Positions 6,726 to 13,722 of a DNA stretch of 18,447 nucleotides are shown here, piece by piece. How positions within the stretch are numbered: the first letter of the stretch is position 1; the number at the start of each line of letters is the position of its first letter. The translations under genes were made by a program, and so were the position numbers. Below the pieces are notes generated by a model. The model worked only from the letters and a program-made list of their open reading frames with translations. It was not told where the DNA came from and ran no database searches. The DNA lies in contig DCSU01000061.1 in assembly GCA_002325785.1 (NCBI GenBank), forward strand, positions 1 through 18,447. Direction: 5' to 3'. The stretch comes from Bacteroidales bacterium UBA1458 (GTDB lineage Bacteria > Bacteroidota > Bacteroidia > Bacteroidales > VadinHA17).

Positions 6726-8159
6726 TTACTGTTCTATAGGTATCAAACGGAGAATATATCCGGGGGTTTCAATTGCGAAATAGATAAACCCGTCCCGACC
6801 CATAACCATGTTGCGAACCCTCCCTATCCCCTCAAGCAGTTGCTCGCGGTGAATGACCTGGTTGTTCTCTATTTCAACCCTTTCAAGGTGCTTCAGAGGC
6901 AGTGAGCCAAGGAAAATGTTATTTTTCCAGTTTGGGTACCGGTCGCCGGTCACGAAGGTCATGCCGCAGGGACCTATGGAGGGTGTCCACTGGAAGACCG
7001 GCTGTTCCATGCCTTCCTTTTCTGAGATGTGAGTAAGGATGGTCCCGTCGTAATTTATGCCGTAAGAGATAACCGGCCAGCCATAATTTAGTCCTGGTTT
7101 AATAAGATTCAACTCATCTCCGCCGCGCGGTCCGTGTTCCGAAACCCAAAGTTCGCCTGTGAGGGGATCGAAGCAGGTCCCCTGCGGGTTGCGGTGGCCG
7201 TAGCTGTAGATCGAAGCCAGGGCTCCGGGAGAATTGATAAACGGATTGTCAGCCGGGATTGATCCATCGTCATTCAGCCTGTGGATCTTGCCATTGTGAT
7301 TATCAAGCTTCTGTGGGAAGTCGAAATGCTGCCCCCGGTCGCCGATGCCGAAAAAGATATGTCCTTTGCCGTCAAATGCAATCTTGCATCCAAAGTGATA
7401 ATTCCGGTCTGTGGCCGGTTCGCCTTTGAAGATTACCTGCTGGTCGACGAGTCTTAAGCCATCAAGTCTTGCCCGCATTATTGCAGTATTGCCAGTTGGC
7501 CGGGCACTACCCTCATCCAGATATGAGTATGAAAAGTAGATCCATCCATTTGTGTTATAATCGGGGTGAAGGGCAATGTCAAGCAATCCGCCCTGACCTA
7601 TGGCCATAATAGCCGGCAAACCTTCAACCGGGGCCGAAAGGTTACCTCCTGAGAAGATATACAGGTCACCGGCGCGTTCTGATATAAGCATATCCCCGTT
7701 TGGGAGAAAAGCCATACCCCACGGTACACTCAACCCGGTAACAACAGTATCCAATGTAAACTTCTGAACCTCCGACTCAATAATTCTGTCAGCAGTGAGG
7801 GCCGGCAGCAAAGTGCCCCTGTCGGCCGGGATCCCTTGTTTTACGTAGACTGCCAGCTCTTTTATCTCTCTGTTTGTAAATGTTTTCTGAAAAGCAGGCA
7901 TCCCAATGTTCTCAATCCCGAACTTAATACTATTGAAAGCTGAGGAGGTGCCCTCTTCCTCCATCCAAGCCTTTGCGGCAAATTTCTCGAGATTGGCACC
8001 ATGGCAACCGGAGCATAATTTCTGGTAATTTGCTGCTGCGGTTATCTTTCCTCCTGCGTTATCAGCCGGTTTAACCGGAATAAGTATGTAGGCAGCGAAT
8101 AGGATAACCGTTGTCAGGAGAACTGCTGTAATGATATGTGATGGTTTCAATTTCTGCAA
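6726..8159 (-). CDS. PQQ-dependent sugar dehydrogenase with N-terminal cytochrome c domain
   Basis: 477 residues from a TTG at 8159. The frame is open to an ATG at 8297, but that would overlap yeiH by 74 bp and add a Cys/Ser-rich stretch that reads like antisense of nothing useful. No ATG lies between 8297 and the heme motif, so TTG at 8159 or 8150 is likely. Residues about 6-28 are a membrane anchor or signal. A class I cytochrome c domain follows, with heme motif C49-S-G-C-H53 and axial Met87 ('IGMPAF'). The rest is a six-bladed quinoprotein propeller like aldose sugar dehydrogenase (YliI): 'GQGGLLDIALHPDY' (188-201), catalytic-type His255 ('NYHFGCKIAF'), 'YGHRNPQG' (320-327), 'EHGPRGGDELN' (341-351) and 'NYGWP'. 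It likely oxidises sugars in the periplasm and passes electrons to its own heme. It follows yeiH by 64 bp. Confidence 0.85.
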   Translation of the reverse strand: MQKLKPSHIITAVLLTTVILFAAYILIPVKPADNAGGKITAAANYQKLCSGCHGANLEKFAAKAWMEEEGTSSAFNSIKFGIENIGMPAFQKTFTNREIKELAVYVKQGIPADRGTLLPALTADRIIESEVQKFTLDTVVTGLSVPWGMAFLPNGDMLISERAGDLYIFSGGNLSAPVEGLPAIMAIGQGGLLDIALHPDYNTNGWIYFSYSYLDEGSARPTGNTAIMRARLDGLRLVDQQVIFKGEPATDRNYHFGCKIAFDGKGHIFFGIGDRGQHFDFPQKLDNHNGKIHRLNDDGSIPADNPFINSPGALASIYSYGHRNPQGTCFDPLTGELWVSEHGPRGGDELNLIKPGLNYGWPVISYGINYDGTILTHISEKEGMEQPVFQWTPSIGPCGMTFVTGDRYPNWKNNIFLGSLPLKHLERVEIENNQVIHREQLLEGIGRVRNMVMGRDGFIYFAIETPGYILRLIPIEQ

Positions 8160-8223
8160 TTTGACATCACAAAATACAAAAAATGAGATCGCAAAACAAG
8201 CTTTTAATGGATGAGCACCGGAT

Positions 8224-9525
8224 CTATTTAGGACTGAGCAGCTGGAAAAGCAGCCATGAGACCCCGAGGGTGAAAATAATATTGAAGGTCTGGGCAATCA
8301 GGAAACTGTAGAATGGCTTTTTGCTTTCCATGTGCCTGAAATCGGCGAAACGGGTCTCCAGCCCAATGCTGACGAATGCCAGGTTAAACCAGAAGGTGCT
8401 GAATGACTTGATCACTTTTCCGGAAGATTGCGCTGTTTCGGGGCTTAACAGGAATGAGAAAACAAGCGAGGCCAGAATAAAGCCAAGCACGAACTTCGGG
8501 AAGCGTTCCCAGATTATACTGGCAGGAACATGCTTTCCTTTTTCACCTGCTCCCCTGGTTCGGTAGGCCCAGAAGATTGAGATTGCAAACGCTGCCACTC
8601 CCAACAGGACATTCTGTGAGAACTTAACGATTGTGGCATATTTGAGCCCTTCCTCTCCGGCGATGGTTCCCGCGGCAACTACAGCCCCGGTGGTATCTAT
8701 TGTACCTCCCAGCCATGCTCCGGTGACAATCTCAGAGAGCCCCATCCATTTTGCAATGATGGGAAGAAAGATCATCATGGGGATGGCTATTATGAGGACC
8801 AGTGAGATGATGAATGAGAGTTTCTTTTTGTCGCCGTTGATGGCTCCCGCTGTTGCTATGGCAGCTGAAACGCCGCAGATCGAGACAGCGCTGGCCAGCA
8901 TGGTTGAGAATTCATCGTCAATCTTCATCTTCCTTGAGAGCCAGAAGGAGAAGTACCAAACCACAGACACCACTATTACTGCCTGTATCATCCCGAAGGA
9001 ACCGGCAGTCAGAATGTCCTTGAAGAGAATAGTGGCTCCAAGCAGCACGAGTCCAATCTTCACATACAATTCAGTCAGGGCCCCTGCCCGGAGCCATTCC
9101 GGTAGTTTTACCAGGTTGCCGATAATGAGACCAAGGAGCAGGGAAAAGAGGACTGTCTCAAGTCCCAGGTTTTTAAATCCGGCGTATGATGAAATGAACT
9201 GTGCCAGAATAGCCAGAAAGAAAACGGCAAGAAAACCTAATATGAATTTTTTCAGCTTGTCACCGCTTAGAATTACTCCTGTCACCGAGATGATGCCGAA
9301 GATAACAAAGGTGTAGAGGGCTGACATCCAAAGCGATGAGGCGCTGAATATGCCTGGCATATCCTGGTTGCTGCTCCATCCGGCCTTACCGCCGAAGGTG
9401 GGTGTGCCGATGCTGTAACCGGCTATTACTACAAACAGTATAAGGATGAAGCCTGTAACAACAGAGGCCCAGTCCTGTCCGATAATTAATTTCCCCGGGC
9501 CGGTGGTCTTCTTATTTTCTGTCAT
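8224..9525 (-). CDS. YeiH-family putative sulfate exporter (UPF0324 membrane protein)
   Basis: 433 residues from the ATG at 9525; an in-frame TTG two codons upstream (9531) is disfavoured. There are about ten to eleven hydrophobic helices. Family marks include 'LGLETVLFSLLLGLIIGNL', 'ELYVKIGLVLLGATILF', 'SICGVSAAIATAGAI', 'WLGGTIDTTGAVVAAG' and 'FWFNLAFVSIGLETRF'. Related proteins are annotated as putative sulfate exporters, but substrate evidence is thin across the family. The N-terminus carries an extra hydrophobic segment and a periplasmic loop (GTPTFGGKAGWSSNQD) before the usual core, which makes it longer than the E. coli protein (about 350 residues). No sulfur-metabolism gene is adjacent. 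A palindrome at 9600-9617 and a -7-like box at 9585-9592 lie upstream and suggest dedicated control. Confidence 0.85.
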   Translation of the reverse strand: MTENKKTTGPGKLIIGQDWASVVTGFILILFVVIAGYSIGTPTFGGKAGWSSNQDMPGIFSASSLWMSALYTFVIFGIISVTGVILSGDKLKKFILGFLAVFFLAILAQFISSYAGFKNLGLETVLFSLLLGLIIGNLVKLPEWLRAGALTELYVKIGLVLLGATILFKDILTAGSFGMIQAVIVVSVVWYFSFWLSRKMKIDDEFSTMLASAVSICGVSAAIATAGAINGDKKKLSFIISLVLIIAIPMMIFLPIIAKWMGLSEIVTGAWLGGTIDTTGAVVAAGTIAGEEGLKYATIVKFSQNVLLGVAAFAISIFWAYRTRGAGEKGKHVPASIIWERFPKFVLGFILASLVFSFLLSPETAQSSGKVIKSFSTFWFNLAFVSIGLETRFADFRHMESKKPFYSFLIAQTFNIIFTLGVSWLLFQLLSPK

Positions 9526-9584
9526 GGTCAATTGGGTTACTATCAGGTCAGAGTATCAGATTCAGCATTAAAAATTTGGTGCTG

Positions 9585-9592
9585 CAAATATG
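9585..9592 (-). promoter_or_regulatory. Possible -7 box (CATATTTG) for the YeiH-family gene
   Basis: On the minus strand the eight bases match TAnnTTTG at all but the first defined position. The predicted leader is about 55 nt before the ATG at 9525. The expected -33 zone (about 9612-9616) falls inside the palindrome at 9600-9617. Confidence 0.4.
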
Positions 9593-9599
9593 ATAACAA

Positions 9600-9617
9600 T
9601 TAGGTTCGGAAACCTAA
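9600..9617. promoter_or_regulatory. Perfect 7+7 bp palindrome upstream of the YeiH-family gene; candidate operator
   Basis: TTAGGTT, a 4-base spacer (CGGA), then AACCTAA: both arms are exact reverse complements. It begins 8 bp upstream of the -7-like box at 9585-9592 and covers the expected -33 position, where a bound repressor would block polymerase. No regulator gene is adjacent, so the binding protein is unknown. Confidence 0.5.
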
Positions 9618-9672
9618 GCATAAAATGGTATTCTTCACCCGCCTGAATGTGTTGACAGAATGTAAGCGTGCC

Positions 9673-9689
9673 CGGGCATCAGATGCCCG
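9673..9689. repeat. GC-rich hairpin (CGGGCAT-CAG-ATGCCCG) between two minus-strand genes
   Basis: A perfect 7-bp stem with a 3-base loop lies 46 bp downstream of the stop of the heptad-repeat gene (9736). It could end or stabilise that transcript. There is no T run after it on either strand, so a classical intrinsic terminator is not supported. Confidence 0.5.
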
Positions 9690-9735
9690 AAATAAATTTC
9701 CTGATCCGGCATGAACCGTAATCCGGGAGACAGAA

Positions 9736-10731
9736 TTATTTAAGGATGCCCAAAGCGATACCGGCCACAGGCGAAACACCCGAGAAATCGATATTAAACC
9801 AGTTCTTATATCGGGTGAATCCTTCCTCGCCCTTGTATTTGCTTAGCCTGATGTTTCCTCCGGCAAAGATATCAACAGAAAGTACCTTGAACAGAGGGAG
9901 TTTCATACCGACAATGACACCTCCGGCGAATATATTCAGGTGTTGTATTATCTGCTTATCAACCAATTCAAATTCACCCGGTTCCACCTCTGTATACTCC
10001 CTTGTAAAACCTGTTATTTTCATGTTCCTGTATGTAACCTGTGGTGCTGCATAAAGTCCCCGGGGCGCTTTCTGCCTCTCATTATGATTTGCCAGGAGGT
10101 AGTTCCGGAACTGGATGTTAAATCCTCCACCGGCCATCACTTCTCCTTCATATGGTTGATACATTTGGGTCGCTGCATCAAAGTATGCAAAGCTTTGGTT
10201 AGAGAAGTAGTAGTTTGAGATGCCCTGTGTTGTCGAGTAGGTTGCCATTCCGCCAACATTTACCGAAAATCTGCTGTTCAATACTCTCTCGTATGAGAGA
10301 CAGAATGTTCCCTCCATCAGTTTGACAGGATCAAGAGCTATAACAGATTTATAAGCAGGGATAAAAACCGGTTCCGGATCAGGCGTCACCACAGGTTGAT
10401 ATTCAACGGTTCTCACTACCTCATTCTCCCGGGCTTCCTTTAAGAAAGAGTCCATCTCATTTATTTTTGTAGTGATCTCCTGCGGGTCAAAATCCATGGA
10501 GTCGATTTTGGCGCCAATCTCTTCAAGCTTAACGTCAAGTTCTTTGGGTTTCGATTCCCAGAGTTTGATTTTTACATCAAGAAGTTCAAGTTTTGAATCG
10601 AGAAGCTGTAGTTTCAGGTCAAGCATTTCCGATTTCTGTGAAATGGTATCCTGTCCGTTGGCAGGAAGCCCGGAGGCCATAACAAGCAGAAATCCAACAG
10701 TAACTGTTAAACAGGTCAGGTTTTGTTTCAT
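9736..10731 (-). CDS. Secreted protein with nine-heptad coiled coil and beta-barrel-like C-terminus, unknown function
   Basis: 331 residues. A signal peptide (about 1-26, ending PANG) is followed by residues 37-99, which run through nine uninterrupted heptads of the pattern L-D-x-K-L-x-x. Leu/Ile/Met/Trp occupy the first and fifth places, with Asp second and Lys fourth in most copies, as in a parallel coiled coil held by Asp-Lys pairs. A Pro-rich linker (residues about 112-127, 'VVTPDPEPVFIP') leads to about 200 residues of alternating aromatic and glycine strands ('KLMEGTFCLSYERVL', 'GGFNIQFRNYL', 'GLYAAPQVTYRNMKI', 'SPVAGIALGILK'). These resemble the small outer-membrane barrels of the DUF3575 type. 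A coiled-coil stalk joined to a barrel could span the periplasm or trimerise; that is inference. The gene has its own upstream region with a palindrome. Confidence 0.75.
   Translation of the reverse strand: MKQNLTCLTVTVGFLLVMASGLPANGQDTISQKSEMLDLKLQLLDSKLELLDVKIKLWESKPKELDVKLEEIGAKIDSMDFDPQEITTKINEMDSFLKEARENEVVRTVEYQPVVTPDPEPVFIPAYKSVIALDPVKLMEGTFCLSYERVLNSRFSVNVGGMATYSTTQGISNYYFSNQSFAYFDAATQMYQPYEGEVMAGGGFNIQFRNYLLANHNERQKAPRGLYAAPQVTYRNMKITGFTREYTEVEPGEFELVDKQIIQHLNIFAGGVIVGMKLPLFKVLSVDIFAGGNIRLSKYKGEEGFTRYKNWFNIDFSGVSPVAGIALGILK
10435..10623 (-). repeat. Heptad (21-nt) coding repeats within the coiled-coil/barrel gene
   Basis: Nine consecutive 7-codon units encode the heptads of residues 37-99. 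The first three (LDLKLQL, LDSKLEL, LDVKIKL) are close copies of one another and the fifth (LDVKLEE) nearly so. Unit four has Trp at its first place and Pro at the fifth (WESKPKE), a kink in the middle. Tandem duplication of a 21-nt unit followed by drift would explain this. Confidence 0.7.
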
Positions 10732-10769
10732 GGTAATAAGTGTTTGATTATTAATTCGGTTAAGTCAGG

Positions 10770-10787
10770 GTGTGAAAATTTTAACAC
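10770..10787. promoter_or_regulatory. 18-bp near-palindrome in the leader of the coiled-coil/barrel gene; candidate operator
   Basis: The arms GTGTGAAAA and TTTTAACAC pair at eight of nine positions around a centre between 10778 and 10779. The element lies 39 bp upstream of the ATG at 10731 and just downstream of a -7-like box at 10799-10806. A bound regulator would block initiation or early elongation. Confidence 0.45.
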
Positions 10788-10798
10788 GAGAATATGCG

Positions 10799-10806
10799 CA
10801 AATATC
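10799..10806 (-). promoter_or_regulatory. Possible -7 box (GATATTTG) for the coiled-coil/barrel gene
   Basis: On the minus strand the eight bases match TAnnTTTG except at the first position. The leader would be about 60 nt. No clear -33 element is seen. Confidence 0.35.
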
Positions 10807-10870
10807 CTGCCAATTATGATTCAGGAAATAATCCGGATGAACAAATATTTATTTTCACCCTGTAAAAGCT

Positions 10871-11002
10871 ATCGGTGAAGAAATATTTCATTATCCTCGG
10901 ATCCCTTCAGGCCTTTACGATGAAATGAAATTCAACGACATCCACGGGGAGAATATTATTGTCGACGGCGGCATGACCGGCAAGATGATTTACGAGCCGT
11001 AA
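10871..11002 (+). pseudogene. 3' remnant of a short-chain dehydrogenase/reductase gene
   Basis: A plus-strand frame ending with TAA at 11000-11002 encodes 'GENIIVDGGMTGKMIYEP', which closely resembles the C-terminus of classical SDR oxidoreductases in Bacteroidota ('G.NI.VDGGMT.KMIY'). The preceding codons (about 10919-10945, 'YDEMKFNDIH') resemble the loop before it only loosely. Upstream of that there is no Rossmann fold, catalytic Tyr-x3-Lys or start codon, so only about 20-40 of some 250 codons remain. The rest seems to have been deleted or to have drifted past recognition. The remnant ends 63 bp before typA. It cannot make a functional enzyme. Confidence 0.65.
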
Positions 11003-11049
11003 CGGCGAAAACAGTTTGGCAAAAACATCCTGTGTGACAATTCTTTTTC

Positions 11050-11057
11050 TACTTTTG
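11050..11057 (+). promoter_or_regulatory. -7 promoter box (TACTTTTG) for typA
   Basis: TACTTTTG is a full match to the Bacteroidota -7 consensus TAnnTTTG. The ATG of typA begins eight bases after the box, so the transcript would have almost no leader. A TTTG at 11015-11018 is too far upstream (31 bases) to be a normal -33 element, and no better one is seen. Confidence 0.5.
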
Positions 11058-11065
11058 CAGCCCAA

Positions 11066-12886
11066 ATGCATAATGAAACGGAAGAAATAAGAAACATTGC
11101 CGTGATTGCTCACGTAGACCACGGCAAGACTACGCTTGTAGATCGCATACTGTTCCAGGTAAAGCTTTTTCGCGACAACCAGGTAATGGGGGATCTGATA
11201 CTCGACAGCAATGACCTGGAGAGGGAGAGGGGAATAACCATTCTGGCAAAGAATGTCTCCGTACGCTATAAAAATGTCAAGATCAATATTATAGACACCC
11301 CGGGCCACGCCGATTTCGGAGGTGAGGTAGAGAGGGTTCTGAACATGGCCGAAGGGGTTCTCCTCATCGTGGATGCCTTTGAAGGCCCGATGCCACAGAC
11401 CCGGTTTGTACTGCAGAAAGCTCTGGAGCTCGGACTCAAGCCCATCGTAGTGATCAATAAGGTTGACAAGCCGAACTGCAAGCCCGAGGAGACCCAGGAG
11501 AGCGTCTTCGACCTCATGCACAGCCTGAAGGCGACAGAGGATCAGCTCGACTTCCCGACAGTTTACGGGTCATCAAAACAGGGATGGATGGGTCCCGACT
11601 GGATGAATCCTACCACCGACGTCAGCTACCTGCTTGACATAATTATAAGCCATATCCCGGCGGCTGCGAAGACTGAAGGATCACTGCAGATGAGAATCTC
11701 CTCGCTTGACTATTCATCATACATGGGGCGCATTGCAGTAGGAAAAATAAAGAGAGGGACTCTCGTCCCCGGCAGCCAGGTATCATTGATCAAACGAAAC
11801 GGTGCCATGATGAAGAACACTGTCAAGGAGGTCTATCTATTTGAGGGTCTGGGGAAGGTGAAGACGAAGAAGCCGGTCCACTCCGGTGAGATATGCGCTG
11901 TGTTCGGCATGGAGGATTTTGACATAGGTGACACCATTGCCGACGGTGATGCACCGGAGGGTCTTCCTTATATGCAGGTGGATGAGCCAACCATGAGCAT
12001 GCTCTTTACATCGAACAACTCACCCTTCTTCGGCCGTGAGGGTACGCTGGTAACATCGCGGCAGCTCAGGGACAGGCTCTTCAGAGAGACCGAGAAGAAC
12101 CTCGCCATGAGGGTTGAGGAGACCGATGCGGCAGATACCTTCATGGTCTTCGGCCGCGGAATTCTTCACCTATCCATTCTCATTGAGACGATGCGTCGCG
12201 AAGGCTTCGAACTTCAGGTGGGACAACCAAAGGTCCTGATAAAAGAGATCGACGGTATCAAGCATGAGCCCATTGAGGTTCTTACCGTGCAGGTGCCTGA
12301 AAATTTCGCGGGCAAGGTCATAGATCAGGTCACCCAGCGGAAGGGGGAGATAGCCAATATAGAAGTAAGGAATGACCGTGCACATATTGACTTCAGGATT
12401 CCTGCCAGGGGAATCATCGGACTGAGAAATCAGGTGCTGACCGTAACCGAAGGCGAGGCAGTCATGGCCCATCGCTTTGACCTGTTTGAACCGTGGAAGG
12501 GAGAGATGGCTGTAAGACGCAATGGCTCGCTGATAGCTATGGACACGGGGACAGCTGTGGCCTATGCAATTGATAAGTTGCAGGACAGGGGCAGGTTTTT
12601 CATCTTCCCCGGTGAGGAGGTATATATGGGTCAGGTCATAGGTGAAAACACCCGCCAGGATGATATAGTGGTCAACGTCACCAAAACGAAGAAGCTCACC
12701 AACATGAGGGCTTCAGGATCTGACGACAAGGCACTGCTGACACCCCCGGTCCGCTTCTCCCTCGAGGAGGCAATGGAGTACATTGCATCAGATGAATTTA
12801 TCGAAATCACCCCGAAATCGATGCGCCTGCGGAAAATCAAGCTTGATGAGAACGACCGGAAGAGGGCAAAGATGAAATCAGAGTGA
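11066..12886 (+). CDS. typA: Ribosome-associated translational GTPase TypA/BipA
   Basis: 606 residues, the normal length for the family. GTPase motifs are complete: P-loop 'AHVDHGKTT' (15-23), switch I 'RGIT' (55-58), 'DTPGH' (77-81), 'NKVD' (131-134) and 'GSSKQGW' in the G5 region. EF-G-like domains II, III and V follow, then the family-specific C-terminal domain with 'NVTKTKKLTNMRASGSDDKALLTPP' and the ending 'EFIEITPKSMRLRKIKL'. BipA binds the 70S ribosome and assists large-subunit assembly and translation under cold or other stress. A -7 box eight bases before the ATG and the lack of a Shine-Dalgarno suggest a nearly leaderless message. It is monocistronic: an SDR remnant lies before it and the convergent marR-type gene after it, 41 bp away. 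Confidence 0.97.
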   Translation: MHNETEEIRNIAVIAHVDHGKTTLVDRILFQVKLFRDNQVMGDLILDSNDLERERGITILAKNVSVRYKNVKINIIDTPGHADFGGEVERVLNMAEGVLLIVDAFEGPMPQTRFVLQKALELGLKPIVVINKVDKPNCKPEETQESVFDLMHSLKATEDQLDFPTVYGSSKQGWMGPDWMNPTTDVSYLLDIIISHIPAAAKTEGSLQMRISSLDYSSYMGRIAVGKIKRGTLVPGSQVSLIKRNGAMMKNTVKEVYLFEGLGKVKTKKPVHSGEICAVFGMEDFDIGDTIADGDAPEGLPYMQVDEPTMSMLFTSNNSPFFGREGTLVTSRQLRDRLFRETEKNLAMRVEETDAADTFMVFGRGILHLSILIETMRREGFELQVGQPKVLIKEIDGIKHEPIEVLTVQVPENFAGKVIDQVTQRKGEIANIEVRNDRAHIDFRIPARGIIGLRNQVLTVTEGEAVMAHRFDLFEPWKGEMAVRRNGSLIAMDTGTAVAYAIDKLQDRGRFFIFPGEEVYMGQVIGENTRQDDIVVNVTKTKKLTNMRASGSDDKALLTPPVRFSLEEAMEYIASDEFIEITPKSMRLRKIKLDENDRKRAKMKSE

Positions 12887-12927
12887 ACCTGCCTCTGACA
12901 GATTTCAGTGGTGTGGAATGGAACAGG

Positions 12928-13605
12928 TCAGACTGAATGACTCTTTGTCTTCAGTAAGATATCATTTAGTGACATCTCCTTGTTGTTCAGATAAAGATTA
13001 TTATGAAAATGATCAAGTTTCTTAAGCAGGTATGATAATGTATTCACTTCCTCATTGTTCAGGTTCCCGGCTATAATTTCTGAAACATCGCTCATCAGGG
13101 GAAGTATCCTTATAATTTCATCCCTTCCGTGATTTGTAATTGATATCAGTTTACCTCTTCCGTCATTTCGGTCAGCCCTTTCCTTTATCATGCCTTTATC
13201 AATCAGTCGCCTGATGATCTCTGTACCTGTTGTCTTTTCCATTACCTGACGTTTAATTAGTTCGCTTTTTCGCAGGCTCTTGAAAGTCATAAGGGTGATG
13301 AGAAAAGCGAATTCATCAGGGTTATGCAACAGGCTGCCCTGCATTGCCTGCCTCAGGTATCCCCTTGCATAACGGTTCAACAGAACGATCAGGATAGAAA
13401 TATCACTCAGGGTCTTGTTAGTATATTCAGGTACACTATCCCTGAGCTCTCCTGATATGTTTCTCATTTCAAGACTACCTCTGCCTGTATTTTTATTGAG
13501 ATAACCCACGAACTCACTCAGTGAAAAATCAGCACGGGTGCCATTCTGATTTTCAAACTCAAAAAAATGATTAAGCACTTTGATGATTATTTCATTCCTG
13601 GTCAT
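12928..13605 (-). CDS. MarR-family transcriptional regulator with N-terminal extension
   Basis: 225 residues against a usual MarR length of about 140-160. The winged helix is clear. Residues about 95-139 hold the helix-turn-helix ('FAFLITLMTFKSLRKSEL..RQVMEKTTGTEIIRRLIDKGMI'), and the wing at about 141-157 has the conserved 'DRNDGRGKLISITNHG'. The dimer helices flank it. Residues 1-65 are a charged, mostly helical extension not needed for the fold, with no motif I recognise. The gene diverges from the ABC exporter operon (start codons 117 bp apart), the usual arrangement for a repressor that controls an adjacent efflux system and is released by the exported compound. A 10-bp palindrome directly precedes its start codon and a second inverted repeat lies within the shared region, both possible self-regulatory sites. 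Confidence 0.88.
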   Translation of the reverse strand: MTRNEIIIKVLNHFFEFENQNGTRADFSLSEFVGYLNKNTGRGSLEMRNISGELRDSVPEYTNKTLSDISILIVLLNRYARGYLRQAMQGSLLHNPDEFAFLITLMTFKSLRKSELIKRQVMEKTTGTEIIRRLIDKGMIKERADRNDGRGKLISITNHGRDEIIRILPLMSDVSEIIAGNLNNEEVNTLSYLLKKLDHFHNNLYLNNKEMSLNDILLKTKSHSV

Positions 13606-13615
13606 GTCGGCCGAC
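13606..13615. promoter_or_regulatory. 10-bp perfect palindrome (GTCGGCCGAC) abutting the marR-type start codon
   Basis: The palindrome touches the ATG at 13605 and occupies the place where a ribosome binding site would be on the minus strand. It may be an operator, or it may form a small hairpin that limits translation. It is GC-rich inside an AT-rich spacer, which makes it stand out. Confidence 0.4.
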
Positions 13616-13629
13616 TTTAGGATTTGAAC

Positions 13630-13649
13630 AACTATGCTTTTAAATAGTT
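13630..13649. promoter_or_regulatory. Inverted repeat AACTAT-N8-ATAGTT in the marR/exporter intergenic region; candidate MarR operator
   Basis: Perfect 6-bp arms with an 8-base spacer span 20 bp, a common footprint size for MarR dimers. The element lies 24 bp upstream of the regulator and 73 bp upstream of the ABC ATPase start, in the shared promoter region. Confidence 0.4.
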
Positions 13650-13722
13650 CGGTATTGTATTAAAAAATCAATAATTAAACAAAAATGTACTTAAGTTGTT
13701 TTTCCTCAAATGACCAACTGAA

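Noticed and set aside
8160..8297. N-terminal extension of the PQQ dehydrogenase to the ATG at 8297
   Set aside because: It overlaps yeiH by 74 bp in another frame, is Cys/Ser-rich without family features and precedes a good anchor that fits a start at 8159 or 8150.
8633..9316. 227-codon plus-strand open frame opposite yeiH
   Set aside because: It is the complement of a strong membrane-protein gene; its Pro/Ser/Thr-rich translation has no domain and no start context.
10907..11521. 204-codon minus-strand open frame across the SDR remnant and typA 5' end
   Set aside because: It lies opposite the highly conserved GTPase motifs of typA and is explained as a shadow.
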